Below are positions 1-8,816 of a DNA stretch of 64,000 nt, in pieces. Position 1 is the first letter of the stretch; every line of letters starts with the position of its first letter. The stretch is from Candidatus Zixiibacteriota bacterium. Its GTDB lineage: Bacteria; Zixibacteria; MSB-5A5; WJJR01. The stretch spans positions 2,149-66,148 of the forward strand of contig JBFMGX010000050.1 of NCBI GenBank assembly GCA_040752595.1. The letters run 5' to 3'. The notes beneath the pieces are model-generated. The model was not told the DNA's origin and made no database searches. It worked only from the letters and a program-made list of their open reading frames with translations. Both the position numbers and the translations under genes were made by a program.

Positions 1-85
1 CCCCAAGTGGTAAGATCACGAATCCCTCGAACCCCTCGCGATCTACTTCACATGCAGCCGTAGGGTGGATCCTCTGCACCCGCCC

Positions 86-1912
86 CTACTCCACCGTCAC
101 ACTCTTGGCCAGGTTGCGCGGCTGGTCGACGTCGCAGCCGCGCAGGACGGCCATGTGGTAGGCCAGCAGTTGCAGCGGAATGATCGACAGGAGCGGGGTG
201 AGGCATTCGAGCGTCTCGGGGACATAGATCACATGGTCGACGTGCTCCTGAATCGTGCTGTCGCCCTCGGTGGCGATGGCGATCAAGGTCCCCCGGCGCG
301 CCTTCACCTGCTGGATGTTGTTGATCACCTTGTCATAGACCGAATCGCGCAGCGCCATCACCACCACCGGCATGCGTTCGTCGATCAAGGCGATCGGGCC
401 GTGCTTCATCTCGGCGGCGGGATATCCCTCGGCGTGGATGTAGGAAATCTCCTTGAGCTTGAGCGCGCCTTCCAGCGCGACCGGGAAGTTGTAGCCGCGT
501 CCCAGGTAGAGAAAGTTGTCTTTGCGGAAGTAGTCGGCGGCCAGACCGCGAATGTCCTCCTCGCGGTCAAGGATGGACTGAATCTGATCGGGGATGCGGT
601 CCAACGCCTGGAGCATCTTCATCCCGCGCTCGTATGACATCTCGCGCTGTCGTCCCAACAGCAGCGAGATCAACGCCAGCACGGTCACCTGCGATGTAAA
701 TGCCTTGGTCGAGGCCACACCGATCTCCGGCCCGGCGTGGATGTAGACACCGCCGTCGGACTCGCGCGCGATGGTCGAGCCGACAACATTGCAAATGCCG
801 AGCGCCGTGGCGCCCTTACGCTGCGCCTCGCGCATCGCCGCCAACGTGTCGGCGGTCTCGCCCGACTGCGAGATCACGAAGACCGCGGTCCCCGGACGGA
901 TCACCGGCGAGCGGTAGCGGAACTCGGAGGCATATTCGACTTCGACCGGGATGCGCGCCAGATCCTCGATCATGTACTCGCCGATCAACGCCGCGTGCCA
1001 CGAGGTCCCGCAGGCGGTGAAGATCACCCGGTCGATCTGCCCCAGCTCATCGAGGTGGCGTTTGATGCCGTTGAGACGCGAGGTTCCCTCATCGGGATTG
1101 AGACGGCCGCGCATGGCGTTCTTCACCGTGGTCGGCTGCTCGTGGATCTCCTTCTGCATGAAATGGGCGTAGCCGCCCTTTTCGATCTCCTCCAGCGACC
1201 ACTCGATCGCCTGGATTTCACGCGTCACTTGGGTCCGGTCGATCTTGAAGATCTCGGAATCGTCGCGCGTCACCGCCGCCATCTCCAAGTCCTCGAGATA
1301 GACGACCTGATTGGTGTGGCGAATCAGCGCCGCGACGTCGGAGGCGACAAAGTTCTCATCGTTGCCGCGCCCGATCACGAGCGGCGATCCATGTCGCGCC
1401 GCCACGATCAATCCGGGATTGCCGACCGCCGCCACGGCGATCCCATAGGTTCCCTGCACCTGCATGAGCGCCAGACGCGTTGCCTCGACGAGATTACCGT
1501 CATAGTACTCGGCGATCAGTTGCACGAGGATCTCGGTGTCGGTTTCGGTGGCGAACTGATGCCCTTGGCGCACCAGCCACTCGCGCAAGGTGGCGTAGTT
1601 CTCGATGATGCCGTTGTGGACCAATGCGATCCGTCCGGTATCGTCGATGTGGGGATGCGCATTGCGATCGACCGGTTCGCCGTGTGTGGCCCAGCGCGTG
1701 TGCGCAATCCCGCACGTGCCGGGGTAGTTCTTCCCCGTGATCTCCTGCTCCAACCGCGCGATCTTGCCGGCGAACTTCTCCGCCACCAGACCCTGGGGGC
1801 TGAACAGCGCGAATCCCGCCGAGTCGTACCCGCGGTATTCCATCCGCTTGAGCCCCTCGATCAGGATCGGGAGCGCTTCTTGATTACCGACATAGCCGAT
1901 GATTCCGCACAT
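86..1912 (-). CDS. glmS: Glutamine--fructose-6-phosphate aminotransferase (isomerizing)
   Basis: Makes glucosamine-6-phosphate from fructose-6-phosphate and glutamine, the entry step to UDP-GlcNAc for peptidoglycan and LPS. The 608-residue protein starts at MCGIIGYVG, which places the N-terminal nucleophile Cys directly after the initiator Met; the reading frame stays open 11 codons further upstream, but that start would bury the Cys. An Ntn glutaminase domain (about 1-220, with the HTRWATHG motif) is followed by two SIS sugar-isomerase domains and the family C-terminus LAKSVTVE. It lies downstream of glmM and a lipoprotein on the same strand, consistent with an amino-sugar operon. No glmS ribozyme leader can fit, because the lipoprotein gene ends 26 bases upstream. 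Confidence 0.97.
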   Translation of the reverse strand: MCGIIGYVGNQEALPILIEGLKRMEYRGYDSAGFALFSPQGLVAEKFAGKIARLEQEITGKNYPGTCGIAHTRWATHGEPVDRNAHPHIDDTGRIALVHNGIIENYATLREWLVRQGHQFATETDTEILVQLIAEYYDGNLVEATRLALMQVQGTYGIAVAAVGNPGLIVAARHGSPLVIGRGNDENFVASDVAALIRHTNQVVYLEDLEMAAVTRDDSEIFKIDRTQVTREIQAIEWSLEEIEKGGYAHFMQKEIHEQPTTVKNAMRGRLNPDEGTSRLNGIKRHLDELGQIDRVIFTACGTSWHAALIGEYMIEDLARIPVEVEYASEFRYRSPVIRPGTAVFVISQSGETADTLAAMREAQRKGATALGICNVVGSTIARESDGGVYIHAGPEIGVASTKAFTSQVTVLALISLLLGRQREMSYERGMKMLQALDRIPDQIQSILDREEDIRGLAADYFRKDNFLYLGRGYNFPVALEGALKLKEISYIHAEGYPAAEMKHGPIALIDERMPVVVMALRDSVYDKVINNIQQVKARRGTLIAIATEGDSTIQEHVDHVIYVPETLECLTPLLSIIPLQLLAYHMAVLRGCDVDQPRNLAKSVTVE

Positions 1913-1938
1913 ATGATCCTCTGCATTCGCACCAAGCG

Positions 1939-2706
1939 TCAGCATCCGTCCTTGGAGGAACTCCCCTTGGGGAGACTCACCGTGGGGACAGTGACCCTGA
2001 CCAGTTCTTCACGCGTCCCGTTCGTGAGATCCACGGTCAGCAACGGTCCGATGCCCGGGAAGTAGTACTTGTTCTCGTTCACGTCCGGCTCAAGGGGTGT
2101 GAAGTCACGGGTCCTCAGGCAGTTGGTGAACGTCCCGAAGGGAACATCGGCGGAGGCGTTCAGATCAAGGACTTCCCCCATGTCCTCGGCGACACAAGCA
2201 TAGTACTCCTGCCGATACTGCTGCCCGACCGACGGATGTGATGGAATCAGGATCCCCGGCTGGGCGCCATCGACACCGGCCTCCCAGGAACCCTTGGTGC
2301 TCACAACATGTCCGCCCGACATCTCCTTGGTATCCTCGCCGAAGTACCAGACCGCGCCCGCCGTGTCCTGAGCAAACCAGTCATAGGTATCCTCGATTAC
2401 CTCTGTTCCCGATCTCAGGACATCGTGGACGATGGTGCACGACACCCCGAGGATCGTTTTCTTTTCCGCCAGCACGGTCACCTCGACCGTGTCCTCGCCT
2501 TCGGCGTAAACGAACACGGTTCCCGGCTGCAACGGGAATAGCGGATTGGTGACCGCGGCGACGAACGCACCGGCGTTGATGCTGGGATTATACGATGTGT
2601 CGACTTTGCACTTGCTGTCGGTACTGCTGCAACCGGCTGACAATGCGGCGAGGAGCAACGGCAGCATGACCGCGCATCGGGATCGCTTGTGGGGTTTGAT
2701 CGCCAT
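1939..2706 (-). CDS. Predicted lipoprotein of unknown function
   Basis: A 255-residue secreted protein. The start is chosen at MAIKPHKRSR because AGAAGGAG lies six bases upstream. A basic N-region, a hydrophobic stretch and the lipobox LSAGC predict lipidation at the Cys near residue 26. The mature part is beta-rich, with a segment on 'FPLQPGTVFVY' and 'EDTYDWFAQD' like that seen in exported proteins of environmental bacteria; I do not recognise a named family. It sits between glmM and glmS on the same strand (26 bases before glmS), so it is probably co-transcribed, but nothing in the sequence ties it to amino-sugar chemistry. Confidence 0.85.
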   Translation of the reverse strand: MAIKPHKRSRCAVMLPLLLAALSAGCSSTDSKCKVDTSYNPSINAGAFVAAVTNPLFPLQPGTVFVYAEGEDTVEVTVLAEKKTILGVSCTIVHDVLRSGTEVIEDTYDWFAQDTAGAVWYFGEDTKEMSGGHVVSTKGSWEAGVDGAQPGILIPSHPSVGQQYRQEYYACVAEDMGEVLDLNASADVPFGTFTNCLRTRDFTPLEPDVNENKYYFPGIGPLLTVDLTNGTREELVRVTVPTVSLPKGSSSKDGC

Positions 2707-2787
2707 GTTCATCTCCTTCTGGCAGACACTTACGTCTCGAGCCACCATGGGCACTGCCCGCCAGAGGCGGACAAGCACGCCGTGCCC

Positions 2788-4131
2788 TTACAAACGATAT
2801 CCCAATGCGCCGATGGCCTCCTGCAACAGGATGTTGGCTTCTCGCGATGTCCTCGCCTCGGTGGCAATGCGAACAATCGGTTCCGTGTTGGAATGCCGTG
2901 CGTGAATCGACGCCTCAGGCAGGATGACTTTGACTCCGTCACGGGTGTCCTGTTGCTTTTCTATGAAGTGGCGCGCGAAACGTTCCAGCCGTTGGGTCCA
3001 GTCAACGGGTCTCGGTAGTGTCTTCTTCGCGGCGAAGTAGCGTGGAAGAGCGGTGTCAATCTCTGAAATCGGCACGTCGGAGCGCGCCAGAAGTGAGAGA
3101 ACCAGCGCCATGCCGAGTAACGCATCGCGTCCGGGATGCAACGCGGGCATGATCACGCCGCCGTTTCCTTCGCCGCCGATTGCTGCCCGTTTGGCTTTCA
3201 TCATCATGGCGACGTTGATTTCGCCCACTTGGGCCGTGCGACACCGCTGCCCGAATGACTCGGCGACATCGGCGACGGCCTGCGATGTGGAGAGATTCAC
3301 CACCACCGGGCCGGGCTTCTGCGAGAGTACCCAGTAGGTGGCCAGGACTAACGTCCGTTCCTCACCCAAAGGCCGACCGTGTTCATCGACAATGGCCAGA
3401 CGGTCGCTGTCGGGGTCCGCGGCGAAGCCGACGTCGGCACGGGAACGTCGAACCGCGGCGCCCAGCGGCCTGAGATTCGCTGGGACCGGCTCCGGCCCAC
3501 GGGGGAAGGTCCCATCGGGCCGGCAATACAGCCGCTGTACATGGCATCCGAGTCGCTCCAGAAGCGTGGGGCCATAAATGGCGGCCGCCCCGCCGCCGGC
3601 ATCAAAGACAACTCTGGGCTGACGGCGGCGGATCGCTCCGACATCGATCACCGGGAATTGCATGATCCTCTTGATGTGGACGTCCAGCATTGCCGTACTG
3701 GCGCTGCATCTCCCGATCCGATCCCAGCGCTTGTAGGCCAGTTTGCCGGTATCCGCAAGGCGGTAGATCTTCTCCAGCATCGTCGGGGGGAAAACCGCCC
3801 GCGAAGAACCCAGGAACTTCAAGGCGTTCCAATCAATCGGATTGTGTGAGGCCGTGATGGCCAGCCCCGCCCGTGCCCGGAAGTGGGTCACCGCCAACGG
3901 GACAGTCGGCGTCGGCGCCACGCCGATGTCAATCACATCGCAGCCGACCGCCAGCAGACCTGCGATCGCGGCTTCTTTGATGATTGGCCCGGTCGGGCGC
4001 GTGTCCGAGGCGACAATGACCCGCCCGCCATGGAGCATCGTCCCGAATGCCGCCGCATGGCGCGCGGCGATCTCCGGCGTCAGATCGACGCCGACGATCC
4101 CGCGAACCCCTGACACCGAGCGCAACAACAT
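2788..4131 (-). CDS. glmM: Phosphoglucosamine mutase-like phosphohexomutase
   Basis: Alpha-D-phosphohexomutase family, most likely converting glucosamine-6-P to glucosamine-1-P, the step after GlmS. Seen: N-terminal SVSGVRGIVG, phosphoserine loop TASHNP (Ser about 95), metal loop DPDSDRLAIVD, and the C-terminal phosphate-binding RHSNTEPIVRI. At 447 residues it is the usual size. I chose the start at MLLRSVSGVRG, with GGGGGA close upstream; an upstream in-frame ATG at 4170 would add 13 residues. Because family members also act on mannose or glucose phosphates, the glucosamine assignment leans on the neighbouring glmS. Confidence 0.88.
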   Translation of the reverse strand: MLLRSVSGVRGIVGVDLTPEIAARHAAAFGTMLHGGRVIVASDTRPTGPIIKEAAIAGLLAVGCDVIDIGVAPTPTVPLAVTHFRARAGLAITASHNPIDWNALKFLGSSRAVFPPTMLEKIYRLADTGKLAYKRWDRIGRCSASTAMLDVHIKRIMQFPVIDVGAIRRRQPRVVFDAGGGAAAIYGPTLLERLGCHVQRLYCRPDGTFPRGPEPVPANLRPLGAAVRRSRADVGFAADPDSDRLAIVDEHGRPLGEERTLVLATYWVLSQKPGPVVVNLSTSQAVADVAESFGQRCRTAQVGEINVAMMMKAKRAAIGGEGNGGVIMPALHPGRDALLGMALVLSLLARSDVPISEIDTALPRYFAAKKTLPRPVDWTQRLERFARHFIEKQQDTRDGVKVILPEASIHARHSNTEPIVRIATEARTSREANILLQEAIGALGYRL

Positions 4132-4183
4132 CCATCCCCCATGGAACCGCCGAACAACGTGTTGTTCCACCGTGCGGTTGGCA

Positions 4184-4245
4184 GGTGGGCAGAGCCCACC
4201 CTACAAGAACAAGGCAACTCTCACGTAGGGTGGGCTCCGCCCACC
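4184..4245. repeat. Paired inverted copies of a GTAGGGTGGGC-type palindromic repeat
   Basis: Two copies of a 21-base imperfect palindrome lie head to head (4184-4204 and 4225-4245) in the divergent space between glmM and the M23 peptidase. Each has GGTGGGC and GCCCACC arms and a CCCTAC flank. Related copies occur at 14520, 50049 and 54671. Confidence 0.85.
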
Positions 4246-4356
4246 GTGGAAAGATACACACTCCCGGCCGGGTCGAACCACCGCGAAGTGATGGCACAAA
4301 TCCCATGCCGCGGGCCCGTCGGCGCGGTATACTTTATGCGCTCGCAGGGGAACGCC

Positions 4357-5199
4357 ATGGGCCGACAGCGCATCAATCTGATGATCATGACCCCCGGTGC
4401 GCCGGAACGGCCGGTGCGGTCATACTCCCTCCCGTCGTACCTGCCGCGACTTCTGATTGTGGTCGGATCGGTGTTTGGGGTGGTGCTCGTCGCCACGTGC
4501 ATCATGACCGTGTATTACTTCCGGTCGATCCAACTGATCGAGGCGCTGAAGAGTGAGAACGAGACGCTGAAGAAGGCCATGGCACAAGTTTCGCGTCTGC
4601 AGACCGAACTGGAATACCACCGCGACTTCACCCGCCGCGTGGCGGAAATGCTGGGGATCTCAGTCCCGGACTTCGCCGATTCGGCGCAGGTGGCCTTGGC
4701 GGCCAGCGAGGAGGCGAGTCTGGGAGCGAATGTCGCCGCCGCGACGACGGGGGACCATCAGACTCCGGGTTCGCTGATCCCCGGGATTCTGGTCAGCGAT
4801 TGTTCCCCCGATCCGGACAATCGCCCGCGCGGCATGCCGGTGAATGGCCCTCTGTCACGCGGCTTTGCCCCGTCCGCCGCCAATCCCGAGTTGCGGCACA
4901 GCGGGATCGATTTCGCCGTTCGCGAAGGGACATCGGTTCTCGCCACCGCCGATGGCCAAGTCGAGTACGCCGGCGCCGACAGCGTTTATGGTTTCTTGAT
5001 CGTGATCAATCATGCCAACGGCTTCAAGACGACGTACGGTCACAACTCGGTGATCCTGGTTGCGACCGGCGATCATGTCCAGCGCGGCGACCGCATCGCC
5101 TTCTCCGGCAACACCGGCGTGTCCACCGCGCCGCATCTGCATTACGAGATCGTCGAGAACGGTCAGCCGGTCGATCCGACCAAGTTCCTCGGTAAATAA
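4357..5199 (+). CDS. Membrane-anchored M23 metallopeptidase (murein endopeptidase type)
   Basis: A 280-residue protein. One transmembrane helix (about 31-54) is followed by a coiled-coil segment (about 57-90), a low-complexity linker and a C-terminal LytM/M23 domain (about 180-278). The zinc ligands look intact: HSGID supplies His and Asp, and HLHYE supplies the HxH. This architecture is typical of periplasmic peptidoglycan hydrolases or of EnvC/NlpD-like activators; the complete site favours an active enzyme. The start is the ATG preceded by AGGGGA; a possible -10 element TATACT lies at 4328-4333. It diverges from glmM. Confidence 0.93.
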   Translation: MGRQRINLMIMTPGAPERPVRSYSLPSYLPRLLIVVGSVFGVVLVATCIMTVYYFRSIQLIEALKSENETLKKAMAQVSRLQTELEYHRDFTRRVAEMLGISVPDFADSAQVALAASEEASLGANVAAATTGDHQTPGSLIPGILVSDCSPDPDNRPRGMPVNGPLSRGFAPSAANPELRHSGIDFAVREGTSVLATADGQVEYAGADSVYGFLIVINHANGFKTTYGHNSVILVATGDHVQRGDRIAFSGNTGVSTAPHLHYEIVENGQPVDPTKFLGK

Positions 5200-5333
5200 C
5201 CCTCGTCTGTCCCGTCGCGGCACGTGGGATTGTCAAAATCCCCCCGCGGTGGTTGGTGTTCCTTGAACACCAGGGGTATCTTGGTGTGTCGAACACAGCA
5301 ATCCGTGCATCGGACCATGGGAGGGAACAGGGG

Positions 5334-5747
5334 ATGAAGGCATCAGAGCTCATTGAGCACTTGCAGGTCGATCTGGCCGACGAGTTGGCGGCGATCACGC
5401 AGTACATGTATCACCACGTCATGGTCACCGGTGCGCAGGCGCCGGCGATCACCGATCTGTTTCGCAAAGTCTCCATCGATGAGATGAAGCACGCCGAGCG
5501 GCTGGCGGAGCGCATCTGCGAGCTGGGTGGGGTCCCGACTGTGAAACCCACGGAGATCAAGGTTGGCGGCGACTGGATGCAGATGGTTAGAGAGGACCTC
5601 GAGGGCGAGCTACGCGCCATCGAGACATATCGCAAGCAGATCAAGATGATCGGCGACGACAACCCGATCACGCGGCGTCTGTTGGAGGACCTGCTGATCG
5701 ACGAGAACCGTCATGCCGAGCAGTGGAAGACGGTGCTGGGGAAGTAG
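5334..5747 (+). CDS. Ferritin-like diiron protein (bacterioferritin/DPS-like)
   Basis: A 137-residue four-helix-bundle protein, likely oxidising and storing iron. It shows the paired diiron pattern of the ferritin-like superfamily: DELAAITQY then DEMKHAE (ExxH) in the first half, and EGELRAIETY then DENRHAEQW (ExxH) in the second. The start is fixed by GGGAGGGAA upstream of ATG. It is shorter than classical bacterioferritin (about 155-160 aa), and no haem-ligand Met is obvious, so it could be a simpler Bfr-like or rubrerythrin-domain protein. It stands alone between the M23 gene and the toxin-antitoxin pair. Confidence 0.88.
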   Translation: MKASELIEHLQVDLADELAAITQYMYHHVMVTGAQAPAITDLFRKVSIDEMKHAERLAERICELGGVPTVKPTEIKVGGDWMQMVREDLEGELRAIETYRKQIKMIGDDNPITRRLLEDLLIDENRHAEQWKTVLGK

Positions 5748-5843
5748 ACCGCATTCCGAGGCAGGTCCTCATGCCGAGGAACGGAAGGCCGCGAAATGGT
5801 CTCGCGAAGGCGGGGGCCTGTTGGGTAGCGCTTGGATTTGCTC

Positions 5844-5870
5844 AAACAAATGTTTAACGGAATCCGTTAA
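5844..5870 (+). promoter_or_regulatory. Two adjacent inverted repeats, putative operator of the toxin-antitoxin operon
   Basis: TTAACGG-AAT-CCGTTAA (5854-5870) is a perfect 7-bp-arm palindrome. It abuts, and overlaps by two bases, a second palindrome AAACA-AA-TGTTT (5844-5855). They lie 30-56 bases before the toxin start, where an HTH antitoxin would bind for autorepression. Confidence 0.6.
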
Positions 5871-5899
5871 CAGTTTACCAGCAGGCGCAACGGGACACA

Positions 5900-6229
5900 A
5901 TGGACGTCTACTTCAAGTCTGAGCGCCTCATGGTGGCATGCAATGAGAAGCAGAAGGGAATCAGAGCCTACGGGGATCGGAGGTTTCGCCTGATCCGTCG
6001 ACGACTGGACGACTTGACCGCAGCGCTGCGACTCAGCGACATGCGGGGTATCGGGAATTGCCACGAGCTCAAAGGCGACCGTAAGGGTCAGTTGGCAGTG
6101 GACTTGGACAAAGGGTGGCGATTGCTCTTTGTCCCCGCCCAAGATCCAGCTCCGATCAAGCCTGACGGAGGTCTCGACTGGTCGAAGGTCACGTCTGTTT
6201 CTATCGTAGATGTGGAGGACTACCAGTGA
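5900..6229 (+). CDS. HigB/RelE-family toxin (type II toxin-antitoxin)
   Basis: A 109-residue basic protein resembling the plasmid-maintenance killer HigB group of RelE-fold mRNA interferases. Seen: 'RRLDDLTAALRLSDMRG' followed by 'HELKGDRKGQLAVDLDKGWRLLF', the beta-sheet pattern of this family, which usually blocks translation by cutting mRNA at the ribosome. It lies directly upstream of an HTH antitoxin and overlaps it by four bases (GTGA). This stretch is visibly less GC-rich than its neighbours, consistent with acquisition by transfer. The family assignment is by pattern; the catalytic residues were not checked individually. Confidence 0.85.
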   Translation: MDVYFKSERLMVACNEKQKGIRAYGDRRFRLIRRRLDDLTAALRLSDMRGIGNCHELKGDRKGQLAVDLDKGWRLLFVPAQDPAPIKPDGGLDWSKVTSVSIVDVEDYQ

Positions 6230-7344
6230 CTGGGAACCCAACCTACCGATACGCTCCCGACTCTGTCACTCGCCCAGGAGAGACCCTTCGAGACGTGCTG
6301 AATTCAGTCGGAATGACCCAGAGAGACCTGGCGCGACGCACGGGTCGGCCACTCAAGACGATTAACCAAATCGTCATGGGCAAGACGGCAATCACGTCCG
6401 AAACTGCACTCCAGTTCGAGCGTGTCTTGGGAGTTTCTGCTGCGTTCTGGGTGAGCAGAGAGGCGCACTATCGGACGTATCTCGAGCTTGATCAGGAGAG
6501 CCGGCGGCTGGAGGTAAGTGTCGATTGGGCGAGGCGCTTCCCAATCAAGGAGATGACTAAGCACGAGTGGTTGCCAGCTGCCAACACCGCTGTGCAGAAG
6601 CTCCAGGGACTACTGAACTTCTTCGGCATCGCATCACCGCAGGAGTTTGACCGCGTCTGCTTGCCAAGTGCGTCTTTCCGCATGCCCGCAAAGCTCGCCG
6701 CTGACAAGTACTCCCTATCCGCGTGGTTGCGTAAAGGGGAAATCGAGGCACAAGCCATTGAGTGTGAGCCGTTCGACGCCGAGCGCTTCCGGCAGGCCCT
6801 GCAGGAGGCGCGCGCGTTGACCGTCAAGCCACCACAGGTGTTCCTTATCGAACTGCGCCGCCTCTGCTCCGCAGCCGGAGTTGCCGTAGTTTTGGTACGC
6901 GAGCTGCCCAAAATGCGCGCAAGCGGCGCCACACGATGGCTTTCGCCTCAAAAGTCGCTAATTCAATTGTGCCTTCGTGGCAGGTATGCTGACATCTTCT
7001 GGTTTAGCTTCTTCCACGAGGCGGCTCACATACTGCGCCACGGGAAGCGAGAAGCCTTCTTGGATGATCTCTGTGCAGGAATCGTCAAGGACGACGGACA
7101 GAAATCGCAAAAGGAAATTGAAGCCGACGAGTTTGCCTCAAACCACCTGATTCCACGTCTTCAGTTGCAGGATTTCAAACAATCCCAGAAACGTAGCGCG
7201 AACGCCGTACGGGCTTTTGCTGGCGATTTGAGGATCAGTCCTGGGATCGTGGTGGGGCGCCTTCAGCATGAGGGATACATCCCACACAGCCACCTGAATA
7301 ACCTGCGTGTGCGCATGACGTGGACGGACCCTGGGTGCGAGTAG
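6226..7344 (+). CDS. HigA-like antitoxin fused to an ImmA/IrrE metallopeptidase domain
   Basis: A 372-residue protein with a GTG start inside the toxin stop codon. Residues about 15-75 are an Xre/HigA helix-turn-helix (MTQRDLARRTG, then TINQIVMGKTAIT), expected to bind the palindromes at 5844-5870. The C-terminal half is an ImmA/IrrE (COG2856) domain with zinc motif FHEAAHILRHG and downstream EADEFASNHLIP. The fusion is known in HigA-type antitoxins and may allow self- or partner cleavage under stress; that role is inference. Like the toxin, it is less GC-rich than its surroundings. Confidence 0.88.
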   Translation: MTGNPTYRYAPDSVTRPGETLRDVLNSVGMTQRDLARRTGRPLKTINQIVMGKTAITSETALQFERVLGVSAAFWVSREAHYRTYLELDQESRRLEVSVDWARRFPIKEMTKHEWLPAANTAVQKLQGLLNFFGIASPQEFDRVCLPSASFRMPAKLAADKYSLSAWLRKGEIEAQAIECEPFDAERFRQALQEARALTVKPPQVFLIELRRLCSAAGVAVVLVRELPKMRASGATRWLSPQKSLIQLCLRGRYADIFWFSFFHEAAHILRHGKREAFLDDLCAGIVKDDGQKSQKEIEADEFASNHLIPRLQLQDFKQSQKRSANAVRAFAGDLRISPGIVVGRLQHEGYIPHSHLNNLRVRMTWTDPGCE

Positions 7345-7414
7345 ATCTCATCGACGCTCGCAAGGGTCCCCTCGGTCGTGGCGCCCGAGCTACTACCCTC
7401 TCGCCCCAAATACA

Positions 7415-7440
7415 AACCCCCGCCGACATCGGCGGGGGTT
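7415..7440. terminator. Rho-independent terminator, probably bidirectional
   Basis: A perfect 11-bp stem (AACCCCCGCCG with CGGCGGGGGTT) around a four-base loop lies between the convergent antitoxin gene and the Cys-rich protein gene. The minus strand continues TTTGTATTT. Confidence 0.85.
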
Positions 7441-7470
7441 CATGTTGATCAGAATCGTCGAACAGTCGGA

Positions 7471-8352
7471 TTAGTGCGAGCTGCCCGAACCGGACGCCTC
7501 GGCAGAGGTCGTCGTCGTGCTCGCCTTCTTGGCGCAGCATCCGGCGCCGGCGGCCTTGGCGTGGCCGACACAACCCGAACCGGCACCAGCAGTCGTCACC
7601 GCCGCCTCGGCGGTCATCCCGTCCTTCTCGCACTTGGCCACATGCGCTTCGGCCGCCTCACGGGTCATCCCCTTGGCCACCAAGGCATCAACACACGCCT
7701 CGCGCGACGGAACCGGAGTGGTCTCGATCGCGGCGGCGGTGGTGATCCCATGGGAACACTGCTTCCCAGAGGCCTTGTCGGCCTGGCACTTGGCCCAGCA
7801 GGCCTCGGCTTCGGCACGGGTGTATCCCTTTTCCTTCATGCACTTGGCGATGCAGGTCTCTTTGTCGCCGCAGTCCTTGCCCGATGTCTGGGTCGCGACC
7901 GCCGCCGTGGCCGTAGCGTGCGGGCACGCTGAGGTCGAGGTGGCTGCCGCGGTGGTCAGGTTCCCGTGCGCGCTCTTGCAGTTCGCCTCGTAGTAGGCCT
8001 CGGCCTGCTCACGGGTCATCCCCTTCTCGGTCATGAGGGACTTGATGCACTCATCCTTGGAACAGGTCTTGCCGTCAGCATGTGCGGCGCAGGTCTTGCC
8101 ATCGGCCTGCGTGGCGTTCGCTTGGGTCGCCTTGGCGCCGGCGGCACAAGCCGCGGCCGTCTTGGCATCGCACTTGGCCTTGGCTTCTGCACTGCACCCC
8201 GGACCGGCAAAGGCGGTCGAGGCGGAGAACAACCCGCTCAATGGGCAGTTGGCGCCGCAGTTCGGCCCCGAACAGACATAGGCCGCACCGGCGAAGAGGG
8301 CCAGCGCCGCGACAACCGCGACACTGGTTTGGTGACGCTCGAGAAACGACAT
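7471..8352 (-). CDS. Exported Cys-rich protein with three KG(M/Y)TRxxAEA repeats
   Basis: No family recognised. The 293-residue protein has an N-terminal hydrophobic segment (about 9-27, signal or anchor) after MSFLERHQTS. Three copies of a roughly 24-residue unit begin and end in Cys around a KGMTREQAEA-like core: about 102-125, 167-189 and 220-241. They are separated by Ala/Thr-rich linkers and further Cys- and His-containing pieces (GKTCAAHADGKTC, SACPHA, CVGHA, GCCAKK). The Cys/His content suggests metal binding. It is divergent from a metal exporter of the NicO/RcnA type, which strengthens a metal-homeostasis idea, but function is unproven. Upstream in-frame codons lack a better ribosome site. 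Confidence 0.8.
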   Translation of the reverse strand: MSFLERHQTSVAVVAALALFAGAAYVCSGPNCGANCPLSGLFSASTAFAGPGCSAEAKAKCDAKTAAACAAGAKATQANATQADGKTCAAHADGKTCSKDECIKSLMTEKGMTREQAEAYYEANCKSAHGNLTTAAATSTSACPHATATAAVATQTSGKDCGDKETCIAKCMKEKGYTRAEAEACWAKCQADKASGKQCSHGITTAAAIETTPVPSREACVDALVAKGMTREAAEAHVAKCEKDGMTAEAAVTTAGAGSGCVGHAKAAGAGCCAKKASTTTTSAEASGSGSSH

Positions 8353-8816
8353 TCCTTCCTCCCTTGCAGAACCGTTATCCCTGCTACTCTTGTCTTCTTG
8401 TCGGCACAATCACCAGGCCGTCGACCGTGGCCGATGACACTGGCAATTAAACACTCCGGCGAGGAATTGGGTCCCGATTTTTGCCCGCGCCTTCGAATTT
8501 CTACAAGATAAGTCTCGTCTTGCAACCGGGCAAAACCCACCGGTAACGGCAGGTATACCACATTCTGTCCCAATATGTTTGGGAAAAAAGACTGTCATGA
8601 AACGGAATTCCTGCCGTCTCCGGGCATGACAAGCACAGTCCCACGACCGGGATGGAATGGAACCCTCAGGTTGGTGAATCGTTCCAATGGAGCAGGGCGG
8701 CCTGTCCATTACCCCCGCCCCTGGAGACGATTTTGAGGTGTAACCTGTTGATTCCCGTAACGGTGCGTTGTAGCTACTCTTCATGGGATGCATCACCTTC
8801 ACGAAAGACTGACCGT
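8353..8816. other. Divergent intergenic region, no gene seen
   Basis: This 464-base space between the Cys-rich repeat protein and the NicO-like exporter should hold both promoters. I see no convincing ORF, no canonical -35/-10 pair and no riboswitch class that I recognise. Confidence 0.5.

Noticed and set aside
1913-1938. glmS ribozyme upstream of glmS
   Set aside because: Only 26 bases separate glmS from the lipoprotein gene, too short for the ribozyme.
737-2065. 442-codon frame antisense to glmS
   Set aside because: Shadow of glmS; the plus-strand protein has no family features.
4291-4306. Sigma-54-like TGGCAC element before the M23 gene
   Set aside because: The matching TTGC half at the required spacing is missing.
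8353-8816. Possible metal riboswitch before the NicO-like gene
   Set aside because: Several weak hairpins, but no consensus of a known Ni/Co, cobalamin or other class that I could match.
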